A stretch of DNA of 64,000 nucleotides, from NCBI RefSeq assembly GCF_030817275.1, contig NZ_JAUSZD010000002.1, positions 6,820,001-6,884,000 of the forward strand. Reading direction: 5' to 3'. Source of the stretch: Paenibacillus sp. V4I7 (GTDB lineage Bacteria > Bacillota > Bacilli > Paenibacillales > NBRC-103111). The notes under the pieces were generated by a model, which saw nothing but the letters and a program-made list of their open reading frames with translations, did no database searches and had not been told where the DNA came from. Shown here piece by piece: positions 23,509 through 32,130 of this stretch (position 1 is its first letter; each line of letters opens with the position of its first letter). The position numbers and the translations under genes are program-made.

Positions 23509-25107
23509 ATGAAATCCACTAAACTCACGATGATCGCGACGGCCGCAATGGCTTTCTCCTTATTTACTTCGGCTACACTTTCTCACACTGCTTCCGCTGC
23601 AGCCAAAACAAGTGCTGATTTTACAGATTTGGCCGGTAGTGATGCCGCGCTTAAAGCTAAGATTGATGCGATGATTGCAGCTGGTATTTTTGAAGGTGTC
23701 TCGGACAGCACATTTGGCATTACGCAAAATATGACCCGTGCTCAATTTGCTAAAGTAGCTACATTGATTTATAACATCACCGTTGATCCTACTGTTAAGG
23801 TGTCCAGTTTCTCAGATGTTAATGCCAATGATGCAGCAAATGGCTGGGCTATCCCTTATATTGAAGCAGCCAAAAAAGCAGGCCTCATAGACGGTGTTAC
23901 AGATACTACTTTCGTTCCCGGCGATTCTGTAACGACAGCTCAGCTGGATACCGTACTGCTTAAAGGTTTAGGCAAAAAGATTTCCATGACAGGCTCACCT
24001 TGGTACGCAGATGCTGTGAAACAAGCAACCGAGCTTGGTATTCACCCTACTAATAAATCTGGCGACCAGTCTGCTAATCGCGCTGACCTTGTTTTAAGCT
24101 CCTACACAGCTCAGCAAGCTTTCGGGAACCAAACACGCATATCGATTACAAAAACGCAAGCCTCTTCTTCCGACAATAAGAAGGTTCAAGTTACTTTCAA
24201 TAAAAAAGTGGATGCCAGCAAAGCAACACTCACTTTGAAAAATGGCACAACTGTCGTACCTACGACAACTGAATGGGCTAGTGATGGTCAATCAGTAACA
24301 TTAACGACTACTATTGCGCTCGCAGCAGGCGATTACACGGTTACGCTCGGTGGACTCGATGCTTCTACTGTTCAAACTGCAACCGGGAGCTTTAGCGTTA
24401 CAGCTCCTAGCACAGGGAACGTTTCGATTGTCGGCACCTACACATTAGCAAGTGTGCTCGATAGCGGTCTAACAGATGCAGCAACAGGATCAAACGGTCT
24501 CGTTGACAAAGCAAAAGCTGAAGACCCAACACAAAGTAAATTAGCTAAAGAAATTGAAATTAAGGTGACATCGGCAAGTGGAGATCCCATTGCTATCCCT
24601 GGGGTTGTTCAATCCGTTCATTCCTCTGATTCTAGCATTGCTAAAGTTGCTCTTACCTCAGACCATCATGCATACGTTCTTGGCAACAAGCCGGGAACTG
24701 CAGACATCAGTGTCCTTGTTCAAATTGGAAATGGCGACGCAAAGCAATTACACGTTACTGTCACGGTTAAAAGCGACGCGATCACTGCCAAGGAAATAAA
24801 AGCAGGACAAACTTCCATCGAGAAGACGGTAACAGGTGGCGTCTACTCCTTCGATGCTTTTACGGAAATGGATCTTTCCATCACAGATAACTACGGCATT
24901 AAGTACAAAAGTGCGGACATTAAAGGCTACAATTTCGCACTAGGCACCCTTTTCATCACGAATGATATTAAGGGGGATGCTGCAGGTACCGTAGCAGTTG
25001 ACGCGGCCGGAAAAGTTACTGTGACTGGTAATGTGACTTCTTTCGAATTAACAGCAGTAACTTCAACAGGTGAAAAAGCAACAAGCTACGTGACGCTTAA
25101 TCGATAG
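23509..25107 (+). CDS. S-layer-homology (SLH) domain surface protein
   Basis: 532 residues. The signal peptide ends near residue 30 (SHTASAAAK). SLH domains occupy about 35-205, recognisable by FTDLAGSDAALKAKIDAMIAAG, FGITQNMTRAQFAKVATLIY, FSDVNANDAANGWAIPYIEA and AKKAGLIDGVTDTTFVPGD. An Ig-like domain follows (about 210-305; VQVTFNKKVDASKATLTL), then two more beta-rich domains without a family I can name. SLH domains bind pyruvylated secondary wall polymer, so the protein sits on the cell surface. It is monocistronic, with a near-perfect terminator. Confidence 0.88.
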   Translation: MKSTKLTMIATAAMAFSLFTSATLSHTASAAAKTSADFTDLAGSDAALKAKIDAMIAAGIFEGVSDSTFGITQNMTRAQFAKVATLIYNITVDPTVKVSSFSDVNANDAANGWAIPYIEAAKKAGLIDGVTDTTFVPGDSVTTAQLDTVLLKGLGKKISMTGSPWYADAVKQATELGIHPTNKSGDQSANRADLVLSSYTAQQAFGNQTRISITKTQASSSDNKKVQVTFNKKVDASKATLTLKNGTTVVPTTTEWASDGQSVTLTTTIALAAGDYTVTLGGLDASTVQTATGSFSVTAPSTGNVSIVGTYTLASVLDSGLTDAATGSNGLVDKAKAEDPTQSKLAKEIEIKVTSASGDPIAIPGVVQSVHSSDSSIAKVALTSDHHAYVLGNKPGTADISVLVQIGNGDAKQLHVTVTVKSDAITAKEIKAGQTSIEKTVTGGVYSFDAFTEMDLSITDNYGIKYKSADIKGYNFALGTLFITNDIKGDAAGTVAVDAAGKVTVTGNVTSFELTAVTSTGEKATSYVTLNR

Positions 25108-25118
25108 TAGAACCAAAG

Positions 25119-25154
25119 AAAGACCGTCAGGGATAGCACCCTGACGGTCTTTTT
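25119..25154. terminator. Bidirectional terminator between SLH gene and ptsI
   Basis: AAAGACCGTCAGGG and CCCTGACGGTCTTT form a perfect 14-base stem around six bases, with a T run on the plus strand. Confidence 0.9.
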
Positions 25155-25157
25155 AAA

Positions 25158-26882
25158 TTATGGCTTAAACGCCAGCAATGCTTCTCTAACCTCGGCCGCC
25201 GTGTCCATCTCCAAAATCCTTTCAACTAGCGCCTCGCAATCGCTGCGATTCAAATCCGTAATCACTTTCTTCACCTTGGAAAGCGATGAAGCCGCCATGC
25301 TCCATTCATGCAGACCTAAGCCGAGCAAAAGCGGTGCAGCAATCGGGTCACCGGCCATACTGCCGCACATGCCGGTCCATTTGCCTACATCGTCAGAAGC
25401 ATCGATGACCATCTTGATCAGTCGAATGACGGCGGGGTGGAAATAATCGTATAAATAAGCTACCTTCTCATTCATACGATCGACAGCAACCGTGTACTGC
25501 ACAAGATCGTTCGTCCCGATACTGAAGAAGTCCACTTCTTTAGCAAATCTGGAAGCAAGCAAGGCCGCTGACGGAATTTCAATCATAATCCCCAATTCTA
25601 TTGAATCCGCATAAGGGATTCCTTCTTGGCTGAGCTGTTCGCGAGCCTGCTTATAGATTTCTTTCGCCTGACGCCATTCTTCCATGCCCGAAATCATCGG
25701 AAACATGATTTTCACATCACCGTGAACTCCTGCTCGCAAAACCGCACGAAGCTGGGTAATAAGCAGCTCCTTACGGTCCAGACAAAGTCGAATGGCTCGG
25801 TAGCCAAGAAAGGGATTCATCTCCTTCGGCAAATCCAGATAAGGAAGCTCCTTATCGCCGCCAATATCGAGTGTACGAATAACAACAGGACGTCCTTTCA
25901 TTGCTTCTGTCACGGCCCGGTAAGCCTTATATTGGGTTTCCTCGTCTGGCATTTGAGATTGTCCCATAAATAAAAACTCTGTACGATACAGTCCTACCGC
26001 TTCAGCCCCTTGGTTCAGCAGGCTTGCCGATTCTTCCACTGTACCGATGTTTGCAGCCAATTCGACACGGAAGCCGTCCTTTGTGACAGCATTTCGTTCC
26101 ACATACGCCAGCAGCTCAGCCTTCTCGGCTTCATCACGCTGTATGAGAACGTGGTAGGATTCTTTGGTTGGGGCCGATGGGTTTAAGATACAGTTTCCGG
26201 TCGAGCCATCAATAAGAAGCTCATCTCCATGCTGAATCTGATCAATCCCATCCCCTAATCCTAGGATCGCTGCGATTCCTAATGAATTGGCCAAAATAGC
26301 GGTGTGGGAAGTCTTTCCACCTATACGAGTGACAAAGCCGAGTACCAAATTTTTGTCCAATTGAACTGTATCGGAAGGTGTCAGATCATCAGCTACGAGA
26401 ATAACAGGCTCCCCGATATCGGACAGTTGTGTTCCTTTGCGTTCACATAGCTGAGCGAACATCCTGTTTCCTACATCGCGGACATCTGCCGCGCGTTCCC
26501 GCATATATTCATTCTTCATACTTTCGAACAAAGCAGCAATCTGCGTGACCACTTGATGAATCGCGCTTTCCGCTGTCCTCTGCTCGCCCACGATTAATTT
26601 CTCCATGGGTGGATAAAAGGTTGGATCTTGCAGAAAGCTGATCTGCCCTTTCAGAATCACAGCCTTTTCTTCCCCAAGCGTACGCTGCGCCTTCTCAATC
26701 AGAACTTGCAGTTCAGCCTGGCAAGCAGATTTGGCTTCCCGAAGCCGTTCAACCTCGGCATCGACATCTTGGGTTTTCTTTTTCTCTACATCCGTTAGTC
26801 GCACTGGGGCGTACACGAATGCTCTGCCTGTGCGAATGCCGGCGGAAACCCCAAGCCCTTGCAGTACTCTCTCCGTCATCAT
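25158..26882 (-). CDS. ptsI: PTS enzyme I (phosphoenolpyruvate-protein phosphotransferase)
   Basis: 574 residues. The phosphohistidine domain has the active His193 in GGKTSHTAILANS. The PEP-binding barrel has GLYRTEFLFM, VIRTLDIGGDKELPYL, the DFFSIGTNDLVQYTVAVDR motif and the catalytic Cys in MCGSMAG. It transfers phosphate from PEP to HPr. AGGAGG precedes two adjacent ATG codons. It is the last gene of the fructose operon, 36 bases after the HPr gene. Because it is embedded in fru, it may be dedicated to fructose uptake, with another ptsHI elsewhere; that is inference. Confidence 0.95.
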   Translation of the reverse strand: MMTERVLQGLGVSAGIRTGRAFVYAPVRLTDVEKKKTQDVDAEVERLREAKSACQAELQVLIEKAQRTLGEEKAVILKGQISFLQDPTFYPPMEKLIVGEQRTAESAIHQVVTQIAALFESMKNEYMRERAADVRDVGNRMFAQLCERKGTQLSDIGEPVILVADDLTPSDTVQLDKNLVLGFVTRIGGKTSHTAILANSLGIAAILGLGDGIDQIQHGDELLIDGSTGNCILNPSAPTKESYHVLIQRDEAEKAELLAYVERNAVTKDGFRVELAANIGTVEESASLLNQGAEAVGLYRTEFLFMGQSQMPDEETQYKAYRAVTEAMKGRPVVIRTLDIGGDKELPYLDLPKEMNPFLGYRAIRLCLDRKELLITQLRAVLRAGVHGDVKIMFPMISGMEEWRQAKEIYKQAREQLSQEGIPYADSIELGIMIEIPSAALLASRFAKEVDFFSIGTNDLVQYTVAVDRMNEKVAYLYDYFHPAVIRLIKMVIDASDDVGKWTGMCGSMAGDPIAAPLLLGLGLHEWSMAASSLSKVKKVITDLNRSDCEALVERILEMDTAAEVREALLAFKP

Positions 26883-26918
26883 AGTTCCTCCTATCCCTCA
26901 AGCTGCAATAGGCAGCTC

Positions 26919-27197
26919 TTATGCTTCTCCAAAGCCGCTTTCCACCAATTCAGCCAAAGCATCCAATGCCGCTTGTTCATCCGGTCCTTCTGTTGTCAGG
27001 GTAATGACCGAACCCTTCTCCAACCCAAGCGTCATAAGACCTAGAATACTTTTCCCGTCTATGATCGTGATATCAGGTTCACTCTTATATTCAAGCTTTA
27101 CAGTTGATTGAAATGATCCCGCTTTTTCCGTAAACAGTTGGGCAGGGCGAATATGAAAGCCGGAATCGTTCCGGATTGTAAGTTCTTTCGTAATCAT
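26919..27197 (-). CDS. HPr phosphocarrier protein
   Basis: 92 residues. The phosphorylation His15 is in SGFHIRPA. The regulatory Ser motif GKSILGLMTLG is present with the Ser at residue 50 rather than 46, because the segment before it is four residues longer than in classical HPr. The usual GIHARPAT reads GFHIRPAQ, so it is a divergent HPr. It passes phosphate from EI to the EIIA encoded 16 bases upstream. GAGGAG lies ten bases before the ATG. Confidence 0.92.
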   Translation of the reverse strand: MITKELTIRNDSGFHIRPAQLFTEKAGSFQSTVKLEYKSEPDITIIDGKSILGLMTLGLEKGSVITLTTEGPDEQAALDALAELVESGFGEA

Positions 27198-27213
27198 GTT
27201 TTTTGTTCTCCTC

Positions 27214-27666
27214 TTAAATGGTTTCTAAAATCGTTATTAATTGCTGCGCTTCAGTCACTTTCAACAAGCTTTCACGGAACTCCTCGTTAATCAGCTTACG
27301 GGAGAGCGCGATCAGAATTTGGAGATGCTCATTGCCTGCGGCCGCCTCCGGCACAGCGATCATGAAGACGATCCTAACAGGCTGGTCATCCAGCGATTTC
27401 CAATCAAGAGGCCCAGTCAACTTGGCAAAAGCAACACCCGGCTTGCTGACTCCGTTCGACTTCCCGTGAGGAATAGCGACCCCAAAGCCTATACCTGTCG
27501 AACCGGTCTCTTCCCGTTTCAAAACCGCCTCCAGGTATGCTGCTTTATCCGTAATACAGCCAGCGGCTGCAAGTCCGTCGATCATGGATTTCATACATTC
27601 TTCTTTGCTTGCTGCTTCCAATGGAATTAAAATGCTTTGCTCATTCAGCAATTCTTTAATATTCAT
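27214..27666 (-). CDS. PTS fructose-type EIIA component
   Basis: 150 residues, PTS IIA type 2 domain. GSTGIGFGVAIPHGKS contains the phosphorylatable His67; FMIAVPEAAAGNEHLQILIALS follows as in fructose/mannitol EIIA. It takes phosphate from HPr and hands it to the EIIB domain of the neighbouring transporter. It lies 72 bases after the EIIBC gene and 16 bases before HPr. It is separate from HPr here, unlike the fused FPr proteins of Proteobacteria. Confidence 0.92.
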   Translation of the reverse strand: MNIKELLNEQSILIPLEAASKEECMKSMIDGLAAAGCITDKAAYLEAVLKREETGSTGIGFGVAIPHGKSNGVSKPGVAFAKLTGPLDWKSLDDQPVRIVFMIAVPEAAAGNEHLQILIALSRKLINEEFRESLLKVTEAQQLITILETI

Positions 27667-27738
27667 ATGGGTATCCTCCTAAATGTAAAGGGGAAAAGAT
27701 GTTCAGTCCCCCTGTGCTCGGTTAATTGGTGTAAAATT

Positions 27739-29115
27739 TTAGTCTCTTACAGGCTTCTTCAATATATTCAGCATGATGGCTGTAACAAGCGTTCCTGCTA
27801 CGATAGCTAGAGCATACATAGCCAGTTGGCCGACGGCATTCGGGATCGGCAGGACGAAGATCCCTCCATGAGGAGCGCGCAACGTAGCGCCGAACAGCAT
27901 GGATAAAGCGCCTGTTAAAGCAGAGCCAACCATGATCGAAGGGATCACGCGGAACGGATCGCCTGCGGCAAACGGAATGGCACCTTCCGTGATAAATGAA
28001 ATTCCCAGAACAGAAGCCGCTTTACCGGCATCTCGCTCTTCCTTCGTAAATTTCTTCGGAGCCAGTATTGTTGCCAACCACAAACCAAGCGGAGGTGTCA
28101 TACCAGCAGCCATCACTGCTGCCATCGGACCGTATACACTGCTGGCCAACAAACCCACCGCGAACGTATATGCCGCTTTATTCACAGGGCCGCCCATATC
28201 GAAGGCCATCATCGCTCCCAGCAGAAGACCTAGCAATACGGCATTCGTGGATCCGAGCGATTTGAGCCATACCGTCAAACCATCCATAATTGCTTTTACG
28301 GGTTCGCCAATGACATATATCATTAAAAGTCCAGTAATTCCAGTAGCCAATAAAGGAATGATTAGAATAGGTTTCAAGCCTTCAAAATTCTTAGGCATCT
28401 TGATATAATCTTTCAACAGCTTCGCGACATAACCCGCGAGAAATCCGGCAATGATTCCGCCAAGGAAACCTGCTCCCATTTTTGATGCGAGCATCCCACC
28501 AACAAGACCTGGCGCCAAGCCCGGCTTTTCCGCAATGGAGAAGGCGATGAATCCCGCCAAGATCGGTACCATTAGCGCAAAAGCTGCTCCGCCGCCAATG
28601 TCCATTAAAGCTGCGGCAAATGTACCCTGTTCTTTAAATGCCTCAATTCCGAAAATGAAAGAGAGTGCAATGAGCAATCCGCCAGCAACAACCAAAGGAA
28701 GCATGTTTGAAACACCAGTCATCAAATGCTTATACGCGCCTGTTCGTGAAGCGCTTCGCTGAGATTTCGACTGCTCTACTTGCTTTAGATAATCATCCGC
28801 AGAAGCCGCTTCTTTGTTCAACGCTTCATCGAGAAGGCCTGCTGGATTTTTGATTGCCTGCGCCACAGGGACTTTAACAACCGGCTTACCAATAAAACGG
28901 GATTCTAACACATCCGTATCCGCAGCTACGATAATGGCATGAGCTTCGGCAATCTCCTGCTCGGTAAACTCATTCTCTACGCCGACAGCTCCTCTGGTTT
29001 CTACTTTAATCGTAATACCCTTTTCTCTAGCAGCTTTTGCTAAGGATTCAGCAGCCATGTACGTATGTGCAACACCGGTTGGACAAGCAGTAACAGCAAG
29101 AATCTTTTTCATAGA
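27739..29115 (-). CDS. fruA: PTS fructose-specific EIIBC transporter
   Basis: 458 residues from the ATG at 29115. The EIIB domain at the N-terminus has the phospho-Cys10 in VTACPTGVAHTYMAAESL. After a linker (about 100-125) comes the EIIC domain with about nine helices and the motifs FDMGGPVNKAAYTFA and ITEGAIPFAAGDPFRVIPS. It imports fructose as fructose-1-phosphate. Unlike B. subtilis FruA it lacks an EIIA domain, which is encoded separately downstream. The start is 12 bases beyond the fruK stop. Confidence 0.94.
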   Translation of the reverse strand, partial: SMKKILAVTACPTGVAHTYMAAESLAKAAREKGITIKVETRGAVGVENEFTEQEIAEAHAIIVAADTDVLESRFIGKPVVKVPVAQAIKNPAGLLDEALNKEAASADDYLKQVEQSKSQRSASRTGAYKHLMTGVSNMLPLVVAGGLLIALSFIFGIEAFKEQGTFAAALMDIGGGAAFALMVPILAGFIAFSIAEKPGLAPGLVGGMLASKMGAGFLGGIIAGFLAGYVAKLLKDYIKMPKNFEGLKPILIIPLLATGITGLLMIYVIGEPVKAIMDGLTVWLKSLGSTNAVLLGLLLGAMMAFDMGGPVNKAAYTFAVGLLASSVYGPMAAVMAAGMTPPLGLWLATILAPKKFTKEERDAGKAASVLGISFITEGAIPFAAGDPFRVIPSIMVGSALTGALSMLFGATLRAPHGGIFVLPIPNAVGQLAMYALAIVAGTLVTAIMLNILKKPVRD

Positions 29116-29126
29116 CGCCCCCGCCT

Positions 29127-30083
29127 TCAATTCGAATTTATTGTTTTTGGTATAGACCATATGTTCACACTGCCTAGTTTTTGTTCCACTTCAGCAAGTG
29201 TACAAACCTGTGTTCCTGGTTTCAAAGCCGTAACAGTTCCTGCCGTTGAGCTCCACCTCGCGGCTTCTTCCAGCGACATGCCATGCAGCATGCAATAAAT
29301 GAGCGCGGCTACCATAGAGTCCCCTGCCCCCACTGTACTTAGCGGATTAATTGGAGCAGGCTTAGCGCGAATCGCCTCCGTCTCCGTTACAAGAATCGAT
29401 CCCTCTCCACCTAAAGAAACGGCCACGTAAGCAATTCCTTTAACGATTAATCTTCTTGCCGCATCGATAATCTCTTCATCCGTCCGGAAGGACTCTCCGA
29501 AGAACGACTCCAGCTCATGAATATTCGGCTTGATCGCGTAGGGAACAGCCTCAATACCATGGACGAAAGGCTCGCCATCGGCATCCAATACGGTCCGAAC
29601 ACCTGCCTCATTCGCAATCTGAATAAGTGTCTTATAGAAATCACTCGGTATTCCCTTTGGCAAGCTCCCCCCCAGGGCAACCAACGAAACATGACGAACC
29701 TCGGTTCTGAAATGATCAAGAAATTGACTTAAAACGTCATCATCTACAGTGAATCCTGGCTCATTCAACTCCGTTGTTTCCCTGGTTTGTTCCACATACA
29801 ACTTCAGGTTCGTTCTCGTTTCACCCTTCGCTTGAACAAACCAATTCGGAATACCTAGACTCGAAAGTGTATCCGTTAGCACATTCCCCTGGCGCCCTGC
29901 ACACAAGCCCCAAGCCGCCACCTCAAGGGAAAAATTCTTCAGTACTTTGGCAACATTGATACCCTTTCCTCCAGCATCCATTCGCCATTCTTTAATTCTG
30001 TTCAATCCGCCAAGAACAAAATCTTCCACCGTTACTGTCTTGTCCAAGGCTGGATTCAATGTAATCGTCAAGACAGGCTTCAT
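29127..30083 (-). CDS. fruK: 1-phosphofructokinase
   Basis: 318 residues, PfkB kinase of the FruK/LacC type. It shows ITLNPALDKTVTVEDF, the WRMDAGGKGINVAKVLKNF motif and the C-terminal STVGAGDSMVAALIYCM with the catalytic Asp. It converts fructose-1-phosphate made by the transporter to fructose-1,6-bisphosphate. The ATG overlaps the fruR stop by four bases. Tagatose-6-phosphate kinase is the family alternative; operon context favours FruK. Confidence 0.94.
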   Translation of the reverse strand: MKPVLTITLNPALDKTVTVEDFVLGGLNRIKEWRMDAGGKGINVAKVLKNFSLEVAAWGLCAGRQGNVLTDTLSSLGIPNWFVQAKGETRTNLKLYVEQTRETTELNEPGFTVDDDVLSQFLDHFRTEVRHVSLVALGGSLPKGIPSDFYKTLIQIANEAGVRTVLDADGEPFVHGIEAVPYAIKPNIHELESFFGESFRTDEEIIDAARRLIVKGIAYVAVSLGGEGSILVTETEAIRAKPAPINPLSTVGAGDSMVAALIYCMLHGMSLEEAARWSSTAGTVTALKPGTQVCTLAEVEQKLGSVNIWSIPKTINSN

Positions 30084-30865
30084 GACTTCCTCCCACCCGT
30101 CTGTACGACGGTAACGGTAACCCCAGCCGTATCAAGCTCTTTCAGCGCGTTGTCCGATATACCGTCATCCGTCAACAGTTGGTCAATCTCGGACAATGCC
30201 GCAACCTTAGCAAAAGATACTCTACCGTATTTGCTGTGGTCCATGAGTAAAATCACTTGCTTGGTTGAACGGAAAAAAGCCCGTTTGGTCGAAGCCTCCA
30301 ACATATTCGGCGTTGTCAATCCAATGACAGGGTCTAGACCATTGATAGCCACGAAGGCTTTATCGACATGTACGGATTCCAGCGCTTTCTCAGCTAACGG
30401 ACCTACCATCGCCAACGTTTCATGACGTAAGGTGCCGCCCGTAAGAATCAAATCGATTCCTGTGTTGGCAGATAATTCTTGAGCTACCGCAACGGAATTG
30501 GTTACTACTGTAAGCTTTTTGAATGTTTTCAATTCCTTAGCCAAATAATAAGTTGTAGTTCCCGAATCGAGTATGATGGAATCGCCTTCTCGAACCATAG
30601 AAGCGGCTTCTTTGGCTATCAGCTCCTTTTGTAAACGATAGCGATCTTCTTTTTCCACAAACGTAGGCTCTGAATTGTCACTGACAAAAGCTACAGCTCC
30701 TCCATGCGTACGGCGAAGCTTGCCTTCTTCCTCAAGGATCTTCAGATCTCTGCGGACCGTTGATTCAGACACCTGATAATGCTGAGCCAGCTCTTGAACG
30801 GACGCACGCTCTTTTACTTGAACATAATCGGCGATCTTCTGCTGACGTTCTTCCTCAAACAGCAT
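30080..30865 (-). CDS. fruR: DeoR-family repressor of the fructose operon
   Basis: 261 residues. The N-terminal DeoR helix-turn-helix reads RQQKIADYVQVKERASVQEL with SESTVRRDLKILEEEGKLRRTHGG, followed by a sugar-phosphate-sensing domain (ILDSGTTTYYLAKEL; TNSVAVAQEL; LTGGTLRHE). The likely inducer is fructose-1-phosphate by analogy. It probably binds the GTTTGATC repeats just downstream of its own promoter. The ribosome site is an uninterrupted run of eight G (30871-30878) five bases before the ATG; an in-frame GTG is immediately upstream of the ATG. Confidence 0.92.
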   Translation of the reverse strand: MLFEEERQQKIADYVQVKERASVQELAQHYQVSESTVRRDLKILEEEGKLRRTHGGAVAFVSDNSEPTFVEKEDRYRLQKELIAKEAASMVREGDSIILDSGTTTYYLAKELKTFKKLTVVTNSVAVAQELSANTGIDLILTGGTLRHETLAMVGPLAEKALESVHVDKAFVAINGLDPVIGLTTPNMLEASTKRAFFRSTKQVILLMDHSKYGRVSFAKVAALSEIDQLLTDDGISDNALKELDTAGVTVTVVQTGGRKS

Positions 30866-30914
30866 CACGACCCCCCCCTATTCCACTTCATAGATTTGCG
30901 CATATACGGTCATG

Positions 30915-30931
30915 CGTTTGATCGTTTGATC
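30915..30931. promoter_or_regulatory. Candidate FruR operator (tandem GTTTGATC)
   Basis: GTTTGATC occurs twice in tandem (30916-30931), about ten bases beyond the -10 box of the fru promoter; a further ATTTGATC is at 31006-31013. Confidence 0.55.
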
Positions 30932-30940
30932 TCATTTATG

Positions 30941-30979
30941 ATTATATGTGATCGATATTTATTTGTAAAGCGCTTTCCA
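30941..30979 (-). promoter_or_regulatory. fru promoter with overlapping cre-like site
   Basis: TTTACA (30964-30969), 17 bases, TATAAT (30941-30946) on the minus strand. The sequence TGTAAAGCGCTTTCCA (30964-30979) overlaps the -35 box and contains the palindrome AAAGCGCTTT. It resembles CcpA cre sites, though the TG and CA ends are shifted by one base. Confidence 0.72.
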
Positions 30980-31036
30980 GAGGTAATATCTTTCATACTA
31001 GTCATATTTGATCACAACATAATAAGCTGTCGAGCA

Positions 31037-31067
31037 TGAAAAACCCACCCTCTAAGGGGTGGGCTTT
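31037..31067. terminator. Terminator of the EamA transporter gene
   Basis: AAACCCACCC and GGGGTGGGCTTT stem with a short loop; on the minus strand it ends in five T. Confidence 0.75.
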
Positions 31068-31075
31068 AGAAGCTT

Positions 31076-31960
31076 TTATGATGAGGTCACTTTCGCTTTT
31101 CTCCGAGTTCGGGCTGAAAACGTCCAATTCACGAAAAAAATACCGATCAGGATGAGTGATCCCCCTACATATACGAACCATTCTATGACTTCTCCAAGCA
31201 GCAGCCATCCTGATACAACCCCGAAGAACGGGGCGAGGAATAAGAAGGCGCTCGTTTTACCAGGATCCCCTTGTTTCAATAAGAAGAACCATGAAGCGAA
31301 TTGCACGATAGAGGCCATGATTGCAAGCCATAATAGAATCAACACGGCAGATACTCCTAGGATTAGCTTCGGAGTTTCCATGGTCAGACTCATAACAAGG
31401 AGAAGGAGACCGCCGAACAGCATTTGGTAAGAGGTAAGGACCCACACATCGAAACTGGCTCCCCATTTCTTAACGAGCAGTGTGGAGATAGCCCACGAAA
31501 CCGCAGATCCCATCCCAAGCAGCGTACCCGTTTGCAACTGCATGTGAACACCTAGCGTGATAAACACGCCAGCACAGCCGATCATGACTCCAATCCATTG
31601 GGAAATTCGGTATTTTGCGCCTAGAAACAGCGTTCCCAGCACGATGACGAGCAGTGGATTGGTGAAAGTCAAAATCGATGACTCCCCAGCGGTAATCGTG
31701 CGTAAGCTTAGAAAAATGCAGCCCATGACGCCAGCTGTTTGAAACAGCCCCACGCTCATGATTTTGCCCCAGTCTCGAAGATCACCTGGACGCGGCCTTT
31801 TTCTCACAAACAGAGCCATAATTAGTCCCGCAAGCGTAAAGCGACAGCCAACCAACAGAAGAGGTGAGAAATACGTCAAACCCATTTTACCGATTGCAAA
31901 GGAAGATCCCATCAGTGATGTTGTGACAACAACTATTAATCCAAATAAATAGCGATTCAT
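31076..31960 (-). CDS. EamA/DMT-family transporter
   Basis: 294 residues from the ATG at 31960, which follows GGGAGGG by four bases; the open frame further upstream lies in the promoter. Ten predicted membrane helices arise from two EamA repeats (FAIGKMGLTYFSPLLLVGCRF in the first, SAVSWAISTLLVKKWG in the second). The PGKTSAFLFLAPFFGVVSGWLLLGE segment near the end is typical. It is likely a metabolite exporter of unknown substrate. It is divergent from an ArsR-like regulator, which probably controls it. Confidence 0.9.
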   Translation of the reverse strand: MNRYLFGLIVVVTTSLMGSSFAIGKMGLTYFSPLLLVGCRFTLAGLIMALFVRKRPRPGDLRDWGKIMSVGLFQTAGVMGCIFLSLRTITAGESSILTFTNPLLVIVLGTLFLGAKYRISQWIGVMIGCAGVFITLGVHMQLQTGTLLGMGSAVSWAISTLLVKKWGASFDVWVLTSYQMLFGGLLLLVMSLTMETPKLILGVSAVLILLWLAIMASIVQFASWFFLLKQGDPGKTSAFLFLAPFFGVVSGWLLLGEVIEWFVYVGGSLILIGIFFVNWTFSARTRRKAKVTSS

Positions 31961-32025
31961 ATTACCCTCCCATTGGCCACATATACGTTCAGGATCTGTT
32001 GTCTTCGCACTCAAATTTCGTTTAT

Positions 32026-32110
32026 TATCGAAGTATGACTGTAATACTAATCGTTGTATATATCGATTATAAACTGAAATGATTTCGTTCTGTATCGAAG
32101 TATGATTGTA
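32026..32110. promoter_or_regulatory. Direct repeats in the EamA/ArsR divergent promoter
   Basis: TATCGAAGTATGACTGTA (32026-32043) and TATCGAAGTATGATTGTA (32093-32110) differ at one base and lie 67 bases apart, one near each divergent gene. This is a plausible paired site for the ArsR-type regulator. Confidence 0.5.
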
Positions 32111-32130
32111 TGAAGCGGAGGCTGATATGG

